This document shows positions 8,194 through 16,381 of a stretch of DNA of 64,000 nucleotides, one piece after another. The DNA lies in contig JBLHIC010000001.1 of NCBI GenBank assembly GCA_047614245.1, positions 1 to 64,000 of the forward strand. The letters are read 5' to 3'. A model generated the notes under the pieces. It made no database searches, was not told the origin of the DNA, and worked only from the letters and a program-made list of their open reading frames with translations. This stretch comes from Ulvibacter sp047614245. GTDB taxonomy: Bacteria; Bacteroidota; Bacteroidia; Flavobacteriales; Flavobacteriaceae. The position numbers and the translations under genes were made by a program. Within the stretch, counting starts at the first letter, position 1. The number at the start of each line of letters is the position of its first letter.

Positions 8194-9102
8194 ATGCTAA
8201 GACTATATATATCCTTACTTGCATTGATGTTGACTGGCTTCACGATTTCAGCCCAGCAACTTGTTACTGGAAAAGCCACCTTGGAAAAAATAGATAAACG
8301 AGTCTATACCATACTAAAGACTGATGGCATTTCGAAAACCATTGATTTAGATTCCGAAAATAAAAACAATATTAAAGGAGTATTAGCAGTGCTCTTTGAA
8401 GATTGCGGGGATATCCGTGATGCAATCTTTGCCGCTGAATATTTTGATGAAAAAACATTAACAAGATATACTAATAGCTACAACAATTGTAACTATAGCA
8501 GTTATACCCCAACTGAAAAAGAACTAAGGAAAGTAAATTCTGAAAAAAACGATGAAGTAAGAATCTACGGTGGCGTAGAAATAGGTCTGAAAAATATTAG
8601 TTTTTTTAATAGTAGTGAAACGGAGGCGTTAAATCAGTATGGCGCAACAATTGGAATTATGGCTAGCCCTAGCTTTATAGGCCGGCTTCAAGGATACCTA
8701 TATTTCAGTCTTCAAGCTACCATGAGTTTTGGAGGGGATAAAACATTCGAAAATCAACCCACCAACTTTTCTGCTAACACGGCACGTCTAATATTCGGCT
8801 CGGAATATTATTTCAATAAAAACGGAAAAATCAAACCATTTTTAGGAATCGGGATTGGTTTAACCCGAGATTTTTATGAAGGAAGCGTAAGCAACAGTTC
8901 ATTTAAAATAGATGGTGGCGACCCCATTTGGACACCTAAAATCGGCCTACTATATGCTATAAACAGCAATAACGACATAGGAATTACTTTCAACTATATC
9001 CCGGAATATACAAATAATCTTAGCTTCCCTAGCGACAATATGATCATTCCATTAATTGTGAGAAGCAGTTATTATAATTTTGCCTTAAATTTTTATTTTT
9101 AA
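8194..9102 (+). CDS. Outer-membrane beta-barrel protein, unknown role
   Basis: A 302-residue protein with signal peptide (cleavage near TISAQQ). An N-terminal segment of about 90 residues contains 'LFEDCGDIRDAIFAAEYFDEKTL'. It is followed by alternating amphipathic strands ending 'SYYNFALNFYF', with a terminal aromatic residue as in outer-membrane barrels. Phrases such as 'RLIFGSEYYF' and 'KPFLGIGIGL' resemble 8-stranded OmpA/OmpW-like barrels. No precise family is recognised. It lies 30 nt after the DUF4136 gene and converges on a T9SS cargo gene. Confidence 0.65.
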   Translation: MLRLYISLLALMLTGFTISAQQLVTGKATLEKIDKRVYTILKTDGISKTIDLDSENKNNIKGVLAVLFEDCGDIRDAIFAAEYFDEKTLTRYTNSYNNCNYSSYTPTEKELRKVNSEKNDEVRIYGGVEIGLKNISFFNSSETEALNQYGATIGIMASPSFIGRLQGYLYFSLQATMSFGGDKTFENQPTNFSANTARLIFGSEYYFNKNGKIKPFLGIGIGLTRDFYEGSVSNSSFKIDGGDPIWTPKIGLLYAINSNNDIGITFNYIPEYTNNLSFPSDNMIIPLIVRSSYYNFALNFYF

Positions 9103-9132
9103 GGTTCAATTATAGACAGCTTCGGAAAATTG

Positions 9133-10743
9133 CTAATTTTTAATTAGTTTAATTTCTTTTTGAACACCTTGACTTAAAGTAATAATGGCAAGATAAAGTC
9201 CTGTGTTCCATCTTTCGGTATTAACTATTATACTTTCTGAAGGTTCGAAAGTATTACTATATATTTTCTGACCTGTTATCGAAGTGATAATTATCTCATT
9301 AATTTCAACTGCACTTTCAATACGTAATTCATTCGAAATGGGATTATTATAAAACAATCTAGAAGCCTCAAAGTCTTCCGAAGCCAATACTTCATCAATA
9401 AAGTTTTGCGCATATATTTTAGGTGCTCCACTTTTTTCTTCAATAAAGACCGCAACACTTTGATTGTTCACTGGCATAGTATAATGAATCCTACTTTTAT
9501 TAGCTGAAAAAGTCGCCACATCTCTCGATTCTTGCATCCAAGCAAAATCTCCCGTATTGGTCAAATACACAACGCCAAGAGTTGTAGGAGTTACACCGTT
9601 ATCAAGTCCGCTTTTCAATAAGAACAATGGGCTATCATTTTTTAGCTGCAAGCCACCAGCGTGTATCTTTTCGCTACCAATAGCATACACTTGTTTGGCA
9701 TTGTCTGTTAACTGTCTTTCTCCACTGGTCTTGTTAAATTTCTGAACATACTCACCCTTCTGGCCCTGACTAGGATTCGTATACGTACATATTGCCCAAA
9801 TATAATCTGAACCACTTTCATAAGCAATCTGAGTGTTCATTTCATAGTCGGTTTGATTGATGTCGAAATCCGATCCATTAATACCCCAAGGCAAAGACCC
9901 ATCTCCATCAATACGCTGTAAAAAAGAATCAAAACGAGTTCCAGGGGAAGCCTTATAACCCATATAAACTACATCTCCATCCTGTAAACCACTATAATTG
10001 GTATTGAAAACAGTTCCATTATTGGACAATTGCGTCGGATTGGTCCACTGAGACACCCCATTACTGTTATACCGCTGTGCATAAAGAGTTGAGTTTATCC
10101 CAAAAGTAAGACTATGAAAAACCAGAATGTAATCACCATTAGATAATTCGAACATATTGGCAGGCAGGGTGTCATTTCCTGCGTTTATTACTGGCTGCGT
10201 TGAGCCCCAGACAGCAACTCCGGACGCATCAAATTTTTGCATAACACCTTCACTAGACGGAAACCAAGAAACGATTGCCTCTCCTGTAGATAGCGGTAAG
10301 ATAGTAACTGCGTAACCTGACCCAACATTTACACCGCTCGACCCCCACAGATGATTCCCACTACTATCCAATTTAAACACATAAGCCGGCTCTCCACCAC
10401 CAGTTCCTGTAGCGCCTATATATAGATTATCATTTTCATCAATTCCTATATTCCAAATAACCGTAAAGGTGCTCATGGGCAATGTACCACTAACCAAAAC
10501 ACCATCATTACCAAGCATTTGTGAGCCGTCAACATCAAGAACTTGTAATCTCAATTCGTAATTTGTAGGTGCAGAAACAACTTTCCAAAACACAACGTAG
10601 GTTTTACCATCTGAGGTACCGATTGCTTTCATATCTCCTCCCTCAGAATCAACCACCAAGGTATTAACAGCTGTATCAGTATTCCACTGAGCATTTAAAT
10701 TTAAAAAAGCAAATATTGTAAGTAATGTAAATAATCTCTTCAT
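9133..10743 (-). CDS. T9SS type A sorted secreted protein, propeller-like
   Basis: A 536-residue protein with signal peptide (MKRLFTLLTIFAFLNLNAQ). A long repetitive middle region (about 20-440) has units such as 'VYVVFWKV', 'NGDYILVFHS' and 'GDVVYMGYKA' interspersed with W/G turns, resembling beta-propeller blades. The C-terminal type A T9SS sorting domain (about 460-536) contains 'IIITSITGQKIYS' and ends 'LITKN'-like 'IKLIKN'. It is exported by T9SS and attached to or released from the surface; no enzyme motif is seen. Confidence 0.75.
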   Translation of the reverse strand: MKRLFTLLTIFAFLNLNAQWNTDTAVNTLVVDSEGGDMKAIGTSDGKTYVVFWKVVSAPTNYELRLQVLDVDGSQMLGNDGVLVSGTLPMSTFTVIWNIGIDENDNLYIGATGTGGGEPAYVFKLDSSGNHLWGSSGVNVGSGYAVTILPLSTGEAIVSWFPSSEGVMQKFDASGVAVWGSTQPVINAGNDTLPANMFELSNGDYILVFHSLTFGINSTLYAQRYNSNGVSQWTNPTQLSNNGTVFNTNYSGLQDGDVVYMGYKASPGTRFDSFLQRIDGDGSLPWGINGSDFDINQTDYEMNTQIAYESGSDYIWAICTYTNPSQGQKGEYVQKFNKTSGERQLTDNAKQVYAIGSEKIHAGGLQLKNDSPLFLLKSGLDNGVTPTTLGVVYLTNTGDFAWMQESRDVATFSANKSRIHYTMPVNNQSVAVFIEEKSGAPKIYAQNFIDEVLASEDFEASRLFYNNPISNELRIESAVEINEIIITSITGQKIYSNTFEPSESIIVNTERWNTGLYLAIITLSQGVQKEIKLIKN

Positions 10744-10913
10744 AACGGACGTCTTTATTATTATAATTAATCTCTATAATTCCTCATAAAGATATGCAAA
10801 GTTTAAAGACTAGAAGTTTACTTTATTAGATAGCGCGAGTGGCCTCAACACTCTGATATAAAAACTATAACAGCCCTCATAGTTGACAAATCGATTTGAT
10901 AATTCGTCTGTTT

Positions 10914-13079
10914 TTAATAATTCAATATTTGAAGCAGTTTATCTTTTACTTTTTCTACGGAAGGAATCATTGTTTGCTCTAATGTAGTATTTAGAGGTAT
11001 CGCAGGCATGTTTTCTGAACCTATTACCATTACAGGAGCATCTAAACTCTGAAAACATTCTTCTTGAATCCTGCCTTGTAATGCTCTTGAAAAACTGTTT
11101 TCTGAAGGCTCTTCAGTAACTACTAAACATTTTCCGCATTTCCTAACCGATGCAAAAACTGTATCGTAGTCCAAAGGATGTAACGTTCGAAGATCTATAA
11201 TTTCAATCTTATCTTTCATATTTAACTCTTCCGAAGCATTTATAGCCCAATGGACGCCCATTCCGTAGGTAATCACAGAAACACTTTCTTCCTCCTCCTG
11301 TTTCCATATTTCCTGTAATACCCATGCTTTTCCGAAGGGTAATATATAATCTTCTGCAGGCTCCAAAGAAGTAGCTCCTTTGGTTCCAGGAACTTTACTC
11401 CAATATAATCCTTTATGTTCAAAGATCACCACCGGGTTGGGATCGTAATACGCCGCTTTCAGTAGCCCTTTTAAATCAGCCCCATTGCTAGGATATGCAA
11501 TTTTCAACCCTCGAATATTGGTCACGACACTTTCTACAGAAGATGAATGATAAGGACCACCACTGCCATAGGCACCAATTGGCACCCTCAAGATCATTGA
11601 AACCGGCCATTTTCCATTGGAGAGGTAACAACTCCGACTCACCTCTGTAAACAACTGATTTAAGCCAGGCCATATATAATCTGCAAATTGAACCTCAACA
11701 ATTGGTTTTAGTCCGATCGCACTCATACCAACAGTTGAACCAATGATAAATGCTTCTTGAATAGGAGTATTAAACACCCTATTGTCACCAAATTTTTGTG
11801 CTAAAGTTGCCGCTTCACGAAAAACACCTCCTAATCGACCCCCAACATCCTGTCCATACAATAAGCATTCTTTGTGTTTAGCCATTAGCTCCTCTATAGC
11901 AAACAATGCGCAATCTACCATAACTACTTTTTCGCCACCTTCTGGAGAACGTTCTCCAACTTCTTCCGTGATTGGTGTAGGGGCAAAATCGTGCGTAAAT
12001 AAATCCTCAGGTTCAGGATCTTCAGCCTTTAAAGCCTCCTTCAAACTTTCTTCGACTTCTACTTTCACACGAGAAACAGTCTCCTCTAATTCTCCCTCAG
12101 AGAATCCGTTATCAAGCAACAGCTTCCACATCTTGGGATATGGATCTCTACTTCTCGCTTCTTCCAAATCATCACGATACCATTCCATTCTCACACCGGA
12201 GGTATGATGATTCAGTAGCGGGACTCTTGCATGAACCAAGAATGGTCTGCGTTCCGTTCTTATTTTCTCAATTACTGTTTTTAGGCTTTTGTAGCATTCT
12301 TCAAAATCTGTCCCGTCTATTGTAATGGCTTCCAAACCATTGAAACCATTTGCATATTCAAATGCACTTTGCGCTCTAGTTTCGGCTTCATTAGCACTTA
12401 TATCCCAACCATTATCTTGAACTAGATAAAGTATAGGTAATTGTTTTAAAGCCGCCATTTGAAAGGCTTCAGCTATCTCTCCTTCGGTTACAGAGGCATC
12501 TCCTAGCGAACAGACAACGAAGCCATTTTCGCGAAGCCGCGTATCGGGAGAGTCGAACGAGAAATCAACCTCACTTGAGGGACCAAATTTTGCAATACTT
12601 TGTTCTAATTCTTCTTCGGAAAGATTCTCTTTCTTCGGAGAATTAAGTGACTCTTTGTACCACATCCCCAGAGCAACGCCAGTCGCGGGAATGGCCTGCA
12701 TCCCGGTTGCACTACTTTGATGCGGAATTTTAGGCTTGTCATCATCGCGTAAACTAGGGTGACAATAATAAGTTCTTCCGCCAGAAAACGGATCATCTTT
12801 CTTCGCTAACAGCTGAAGCATTAGATCATAAGGTTTCATACCAATAGAGAGAAGCATGGCGTCGTCACGGTAATAAGGAAAAGCATAGTCTTGAGGAAGT
12901 AACTGCATCCCCATTGCGATCTGAATCGTTTCGTGACCTCGAGAGGTGGCATGCACATATTTCGATACAAGCTTAAAATTCTCTTCATAGAGTTCTGTCA
13001 TCGCCTTGGCGGTGACAATATTGGTAAATGCCTGTTTAAGTATACTCTTATTAAGTAATTTATCTTTGTTACTTTTCAT
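10914..13079 (-). CDS. 2-oxoacid dehydrogenase E1, fused alpha+beta subunits (BCKDH type)
   Basis: A 721-residue TPP enzyme in which E1 alpha (about 1-370) and E1 beta (about 385-721) are one polypeptide, as is common in Bacteroidota. The TPP/Mg2+ motif is 'GDASVTEGEIAEAF' with the Asn in 'VQDNGWDIS'; 'TSRGHETIQIAMG' and 'YYRDD' match branched-chain E1 alpha. The beta half has 'QDVGGRLGGVFR', 'FNTPIQEAFIIG' and 'RVPIGAYGSGGPYHSSS'. I start at ATG 13079; the TTG 18 nt upstream is not needed. It should decarboxylate a 2-oxo acid and acylate the E2 encoded upstream. Substrate: branched-chain oxoacids by family, but the paa context suggests phenylpyruvate as an alternative (inference). Confidence 0.88.
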   Translation of the reverse strand: MKSNKDKLLNKSILKQAFTNIVTAKAMTELYEENFKLVSKYVHATSRGHETIQIAMGMQLLPQDYAFPYYRDDAMLLSIGMKPYDLMLQLLAKKDDPFSGGRTYYCHPSLRDDDKPKIPHQSSATGMQAIPATGVALGMWYKESLNSPKKENLSEEELEQSIAKFGPSSEVDFSFDSPDTRLRENGFVVCSLGDASVTEGEIAEAFQMAALKQLPILYLVQDNGWDISANEAETRAQSAFEYANGFNGLEAITIDGTDFEECYKSLKTVIEKIRTERRPFLVHARVPLLNHHTSGVRMEWYRDDLEEARSRDPYPKMWKLLLDNGFSEGELEETVSRVKVEVEESLKEALKAEDPEPEDLFTHDFAPTPITEEVGERSPEGGEKVVMVDCALFAIEELMAKHKECLLYGQDVGGRLGGVFREAATLAQKFGDNRVFNTPIQEAFIIGSTVGMSAIGLKPIVEVQFADYIWPGLNQLFTEVSRSCYLSNGKWPVSMILRVPIGAYGSGGPYHSSSVESVVTNIRGLKIAYPSNGADLKGLLKAAYYDPNPVVIFEHKGLYWSKVPGTKGATSLEPAEDYILPFGKAWVLQEIWKQEEEESVSVITYGMGVHWAINASEELNMKDKIEIIDLRTLHPLDYDTVFASVRKCGKCLVVTEEPSENSFSRALQGRIQEECFQSLDAPVMVIGSENMPAIPLNTTLEQTMIPSVEKVKDKLLQILNY

Positions 13080-13135
13080 ATTGTTTTTTTGACCCAAGAG
13101 ACAAGACGTTTAGAAACACGACTTTTAAAATGGCA

Positions 13136-13249
13136 TTATACATCCTTATATATAGAATCTATAAAATTTGAAATCTTACTTTGTACTGAAACAACTTTGT
13201 TCTCAAGTTCCTGAAATAGTCCTTCATCTATAAAATTTTGTCTTCGCAT
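13136..13249 (-). pseudogene. 37-codon remnant, possibly the C-terminus of a four-helix-bundle protein
   Basis: Between E2 and E1 lies a short frame whose product begins MRRQNFIDEGLFQELENK and continues 'VQSKISNFIDSIYKDV'. It resembles the last helix pair of 23S-rRNA-intervening-sequence (S23) four-helix-bundle proteins ('…YIDEELFEEL…KKLSNFI'). A stop codon lies two codons upstream, so no N-terminal part is present. It is either a degraded gene or a random frame; the resemblance is from memory and weak. Confidence 0.3.
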
Positions 13250-13274
13250 AAACTATTTTTTAATCCACCTTGCA

Positions 13275-14555
13275 TCAAATCGTCCTTTTCAAATCAAATT
13301 GCTCCATATAATCGGCGATTCTCCTTAAGAAAGAACCCGCTAAATTGCCATCGACAATTCTATGATCGAATGACAAAGAGAGATACATCATACTTCTAAT
13401 CTCTATAACATCGCCCTCAGGCTTTTCTATCACTTCGGCCCTCTTTTTAATAATTCCAGTAGCTAGAATTGCAGCTTCAGGTTGATTTATAATTGGTGTT
13501 CCCATAACACTTCCGAAGGTTCCTACATTAGAGATGGTAAATGTACTGCCCTGTGTATCTTCTAACTTCAATCTGTTCTCTCTCGCTTTGACCGCCAAGG
13601 AATTAATATCCGTAGCTAATTCGATTAGATTTTTCTTGTCTGCATTCTTAACTACCGGGACAATTAAATTTCCAGACGGCAATGCGGCGGCCATCCCAAT
13701 ATTTATATCTTCTTTTACTATAATATTTTCTCCATCGAGCGACGAATTTATCATTGGAAAATCTTTGATCGCTTTGGCAACGCATTCAATAAACAAGGGA
13801 GTGAAAGTTAATCTCTCCATGTTTTTTTTCTGAAAAGGTAGTTTGTTCGCATTTCTCCAATTCACCATTTCCGTGAGATCTGCTTCCACATATGCAGTAA
13901 CGTGAGGGGACGTATGCTTACTATAAACCATATGATCGGCAATCATTTGTCGCATACGATCCATCTTAACTACTTTCCCTTTCCCCTTGTCGAATTTTAA
14001 ATCGGGAATCTTAAAACCTGAAGATTCGTCTACAGGAGCAGCAAATTTATGTGGTCGTCCTGCGGCAATATAATCCATAACATCACTTTTACGCAATCGC
14101 CCTTCATTGCCAGTTGACGCAATTCGTGCCAACTCATCAAAACTAATATGGTTCTCCTTGGCAATGCTAACTATTAAAGGGGAAAAAAATAAATTTGAAT
14201 TCTGTTTCGCAGACTGATTATTTTTAGGAACTGACGTGACCTCAAGCTTGTTGTCTTTTTTTGAAGTTGTAGTTGATTTTTTAGACTTTTTATTTACAAC
14301 CGATTTTCCGTCTGAATTATCTGTTATTGTTGCAATTATATCTCCAATTTTAACAATATCATTTGCAGTAAATAATATTTCAGAAATTACGCCATTTACG
14401 GGTGAAGCTATTTCCGAATCCACTTTGTCGGTTGCTACTTCCAACAAAGGTTCATCAATTTCAATAGCATCTCCAACATTCTTAAACCAAGTAATGATCA
14501 CAGCTTCGGTGATACTCTCACCCATTCTGGGCATTCTAAATTGTACTTCAGACAT
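13275..14555 (-). CDS. 2-oxoacid dehydrogenase E2, dihydrolipoyl acyltransferase
   Basis: A 426-residue E2: one lipoyl domain (1-80, lipoyl Lys44 in 'VATDKVDSEI'), a Lys/Ser-rich linker, a peripheral subunit-binding domain (about 126-166, 'FFSPLIVSIAKENHISFDEL') and a catalytic acyltransferase domain (about 190-420) with the active-site 'SFDHRIVDG'. It transfers the acyl group from E1 to CoA in the cytosolic complex. Its ATG follows the paaY stop codon by 1 nt, indicating co-transcription with the phenylacetate genes. The E1 gene lies 195 nt downstream. No E3 (lipoamide dehydrogenase) gene is in the window. Confidence 0.93.
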   Translation of the reverse strand: MSEVQFRMPRMGESITEAVIITWFKNVGDAIEIDEPLLEVATDKVDSEIASPVNGVISEILFTANDIVKIGDIIATITDNSDGKSVVNKKSKKSTTTSKKDNKLEVTSVPKNNQSAKQNSNLFFSPLIVSIAKENHISFDELARIASTGNEGRLRKSDVMDYIAAGRPHKFAAPVDESSGFKIPDLKFDKGKGKVVKMDRMRQMIADHMVYSKHTSPHVTAYVEADLTEMVNWRNANKLPFQKKNMERLTFTPLFIECVAKAIKDFPMINSSLDGENIIVKEDINIGMAAALPSGNLIVPVVKNADKKNLIELATDINSLAVKARENRLKLEDTQGSTFTISNVGTFGSVMGTPIINQPEAAILATGIIKKRAEVIEKPEGDVIEIRSMMYLSLSFDHRIVDGNLAGSFLRRIADYMEQFDLKRTI

Positions 14556-14556
14556 C

Positions 14557-15156
14557 TTATTCTTTTCGTTTTATCTCCTGTAATGTTTTATAAAAATCTT
14601 CTTGCTTGGGTCTATCCTTCGGAATTTTACGAAGCGGCTCTACCTCCTTTAAAGACGTTCTACAATCTTGTGGCAACTGTTGATATAATTTCGTTCCTGC
14701 AGTTTTCCAGGCAATCATTTCATCTGAAACTTCCTTGATTACTTTAGCCGGATTACCTATAATTAATTGTCGTTTCTCAAATATAGCTTCCGACTTGACA
14801 AAGGACATTGCTCCAACGATACATTCATCTCCAATCTCGGCACCGTCCATAATAACGCTATTCATTCCTATAAGGCAATTTCGTCCTAAATTGGCTCCGT
14901 GAATAACCGCACCATGACCCACATGAGCACTTTCCTTCAGTACAATCGATTTGCCCGGAAACATATGAACCGTACAATTTTCTTGAACATTGACTCCGTC
15001 CTCCAAAATAATCTCACCCCAATCGCCACGTATTGCAGCTCCCGGACCGATATAACAATGCTTCCCAACAATAACGTTTCCGGTCACCGCAGCTAGCGGA
15101 TGTACGAAACTGGATTCGTGTATTATGGGTATGTGGCCTTTGAATGAAAAAATCAT
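14557..15156 (-). CDS. paaY: PaaY-type gamma-carbonic-anhydrase-fold protein
   Basis: A 199-residue left-handed beta-helix protein (hexapeptide repeats, 'VTGNVIVGKHCYIGPGAAIRGDWG…'). The His ligands typical of gamma-carbonic-anhydrase-like proteins are in 'CTVHMFPG' and 'AHVGHGAVIHG'. The C-terminus 'LYQQLPQDCRTSLKEVEPLR' closely fits PaaY. In E. coli PaaY is a thioesterase for ring-1,2-epoxyphenylacetyl-CoA derivatives that relieves dead-end products. I take ATG 15156 (MIFSFKGHIPII) rather than the ATG 18 nt upstream. It lies between an enoyl-CoA hydratase gene and the E2 gene. Confidence 0.87.
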   Translation of the reverse strand: MIFSFKGHIPIIHESSFVHPLAAVTGNVIVGKHCYIGPGAAIRGDWGEIILEDGVNVQENCTVHMFPGKSIVLKESAHVGHGAVIHGANLGRNCLIGMNSVIMDGAEIGDECIVGAMSFVKSEAIFEKRQLIIGNPAKVIKEVSDEMIAWKTAGTKLYQQLPQDCRTSLKEVEPLRKIPKDRPKQEDFYKTLQEIKRKE

Positions 15157-15228
15157 ATATTTGAAATGTAACATGATAAAGTAAAAAGTAGATTTTAAAA
15201 ACTTTAAACTTTTACATTTTGCGGTTTG

Positions 15229-15981
15229 TTATTTAAACTTTTTTAGTGTTTCTTTAGTAAACTCACTCAACACCAATCTTCCAGAAATTATTGCTCTCTC
15301 AGCCAATAAGACATCCCAGTTTTCAGTTCCTGCCCATAAGACTTTCTTCATCTCTTTCATTGCTTCAGGATTGTAATTACACAAATTTTCAGCAAAAACT
15401 TGCACAGCGCTATCCAGTTCTTCCGTCGAATCATATACTTGCGCGTAAAGGCCTTTTTGGCGTGCCCATTCTGCATCATAAAAGGAATTTGCGTCGATAG
15501 CTATTTGCGACATTCCTGTTAATCCTAATTTTCTTTCAACAGCGGGTCCAACGACAAAAGGGCCGATACCTACATTTAATTCGCTTAACTTGATAGACGC
15601 AAATTTAGAGGCCATACAATAATCCGTTGCAGCAGCGACACCAACCCCACCTCCGACGGTTTTTCCTTGAATACGACCAATAATAAACTTTGGACATTTT
15701 CTCATCGCATTGATTACATTGGCAAACCCACTAAAAAATATCCGCCCTGTTTCGGCATCGTTAATACTCATTAATTCTTTAAAGCTTGCACCAGCACAGA
15801 AAGTTCGTTCCCCACCACTTTTCAAGATAACAACTTTAACCTCATCATTTTCACCGGCTTCATTTATTGCTTCCACTAATTTCGCAAGTATATCGCCAGG
15901 CAAACTGTTATGTGCAGGGTGAAAAAACGCTATGGTTGATATTCCTTTTTCAATTTTACTATTCACGTAAGGACTTGTCAT
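15229..15981 (-). CDS. Enoyl-CoA hydratase/isomerase family protein (PaaF candidate)
   Basis: A 250-residue crotonase-fold protein. The oxyanion-hole segments are 'CAGASFKEL' and 'GKTVGGGVGVAAATDYCMAS'. The first catalytic Glu appears in 'KLSELNVGIGP', while the second position seems non-acidic ('MSQIAIDAN'). A PaaG is encoded separately at 22.4 kb, so by elimination this may be the 2,3-dehydroadipyl-CoA hydratase (PaaF role) or another isomerase of the pathway. It lies between paaZ (with GIY-YIG debris between) and paaY on the same strand. The family is certain, the step uncertain. Confidence 0.8.
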   Translation of the reverse strand: MTSPYVNSKIEKGISTIAFFHPAHNSLPGDILAKLVEAINEAGENDEVKVVILKSGGERTFCAGASFKELMSINDAETGRIFFSGFANVINAMRKCPKFIIGRIQGKTVGGGVGVAAATDYCMASKFASIKLSELNVGIGPFVVGPAVERKLGLTGMSQIAIDANSFYDAEWARQKGLYAQVYDSTEELDSAVQVFAENLCNYNPEAMKEMKKVLWAGTENWDVLLAERAIISGRLVLSEFTKETLKKFK

Positions 15982-16014
15982 ATTTAGTGCCCGCGCACGG
16001 GTATCTCTTATTAG

Positions 16015-16305
16015 TTAAACTTCTATGTTGTGATATAAATCATTCCATTTTGGATTAATTTCATCTATTAATTTTATTTTCCAATCTCTATTTCATTTCT
16101 TCATTTGACTTTCCCGTTTCTTTGCCAAAGTATTATTTTCAAATTCTTCAAAGTAAACCAACTTATCTAAATTATATCTTGCAGAAAATGAATTTGAGTG
16201 CGATTTCTTTTTATGCTGGCTAATTCGTCGTTTAATATTTTCAGTCTCCCCTATGTAAAGAACTCTATTATGTTTATTAGTTATTATATAAATATAATGC
16301 TTCAT
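16015..16305 (-). pseudogene. GIY-YIG endonuclease-like gene broken by a TGA codon
   Basis: The frame starts MKHYIYIITNKHNRVLYIG (GIY-YIG domain: YIY…LYIG, Arg in 'NIKRRISQHK', Glu in 'VYFEEFENN'-like segment) and hits TGA after 'AKKRESQMKK'. The same frame then continues for 25 sense codons, N-R-D-W-K-I-K-L-I-D-E-I-N-P-K-W-N-D-L…, to a TAA at 16015-16017. That tail is the usual end of small GIY-YIG proteins, in which the residue at the TGA position is normally Trp ('KKW'). A single TGG-to-TGA change (or a sequencing error) explains it. Total length, 96 codons, equals the family's. Confidence 0.8.
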
Positions 16306-16322
16306 CGAATCTTAGCATATGG

Positions 16323-16342
16323 ATTCCCGTTTTCACGGGAAT
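16323..16342. repeat. ATTCCCG…CGGGAAT palindrome
   Basis: A 7-bp stem ATTCCCG (16323-16329) / CGGGAAT (16336-16342) with a 6-nt loop. It resembles a widespread bacterial intergenic repeat (ggATTCCCGcttt…CGGGAATg). It touches the large palindrome next to it. Confidence 0.6.
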
Positions 16343-16381
16343 TTCAAACAGTTTAATCTAATAGATTAAACTGTTTGAAAT
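16341..16381. repeat. 41-bp perfect palindrome at the 3' end of paaZ
   Basis: Arms of 20 nt, ATTTCAAACAGTTTAATCTA (16341-16360) and its exact complement at 16362-16381, flank a single centre base. One arm encodes the last residues and stop of PaaZ (…FKQFNLLD, stop at 16353-16355). No T run follows, so it is not a canonical terminator; it may stabilise the mRNA 3' end or act in processing. Confidence 0.85.

Noticed and set aside
11782..12207. 141-codon plus-strand frame opposite the E1 gene
   Set aside because: Antisense to a conserved TPP enzyme; low-complexity Ser-rich translation typical of a shadow frame.
16015..16305. Selenocysteine or TGA=Trp recoding in the GIY-YIG gene
   Set aside because: No SECIS-like hairpin after the TGA, and TGA ends other genes in the window, so a nonsense mutation is simpler.
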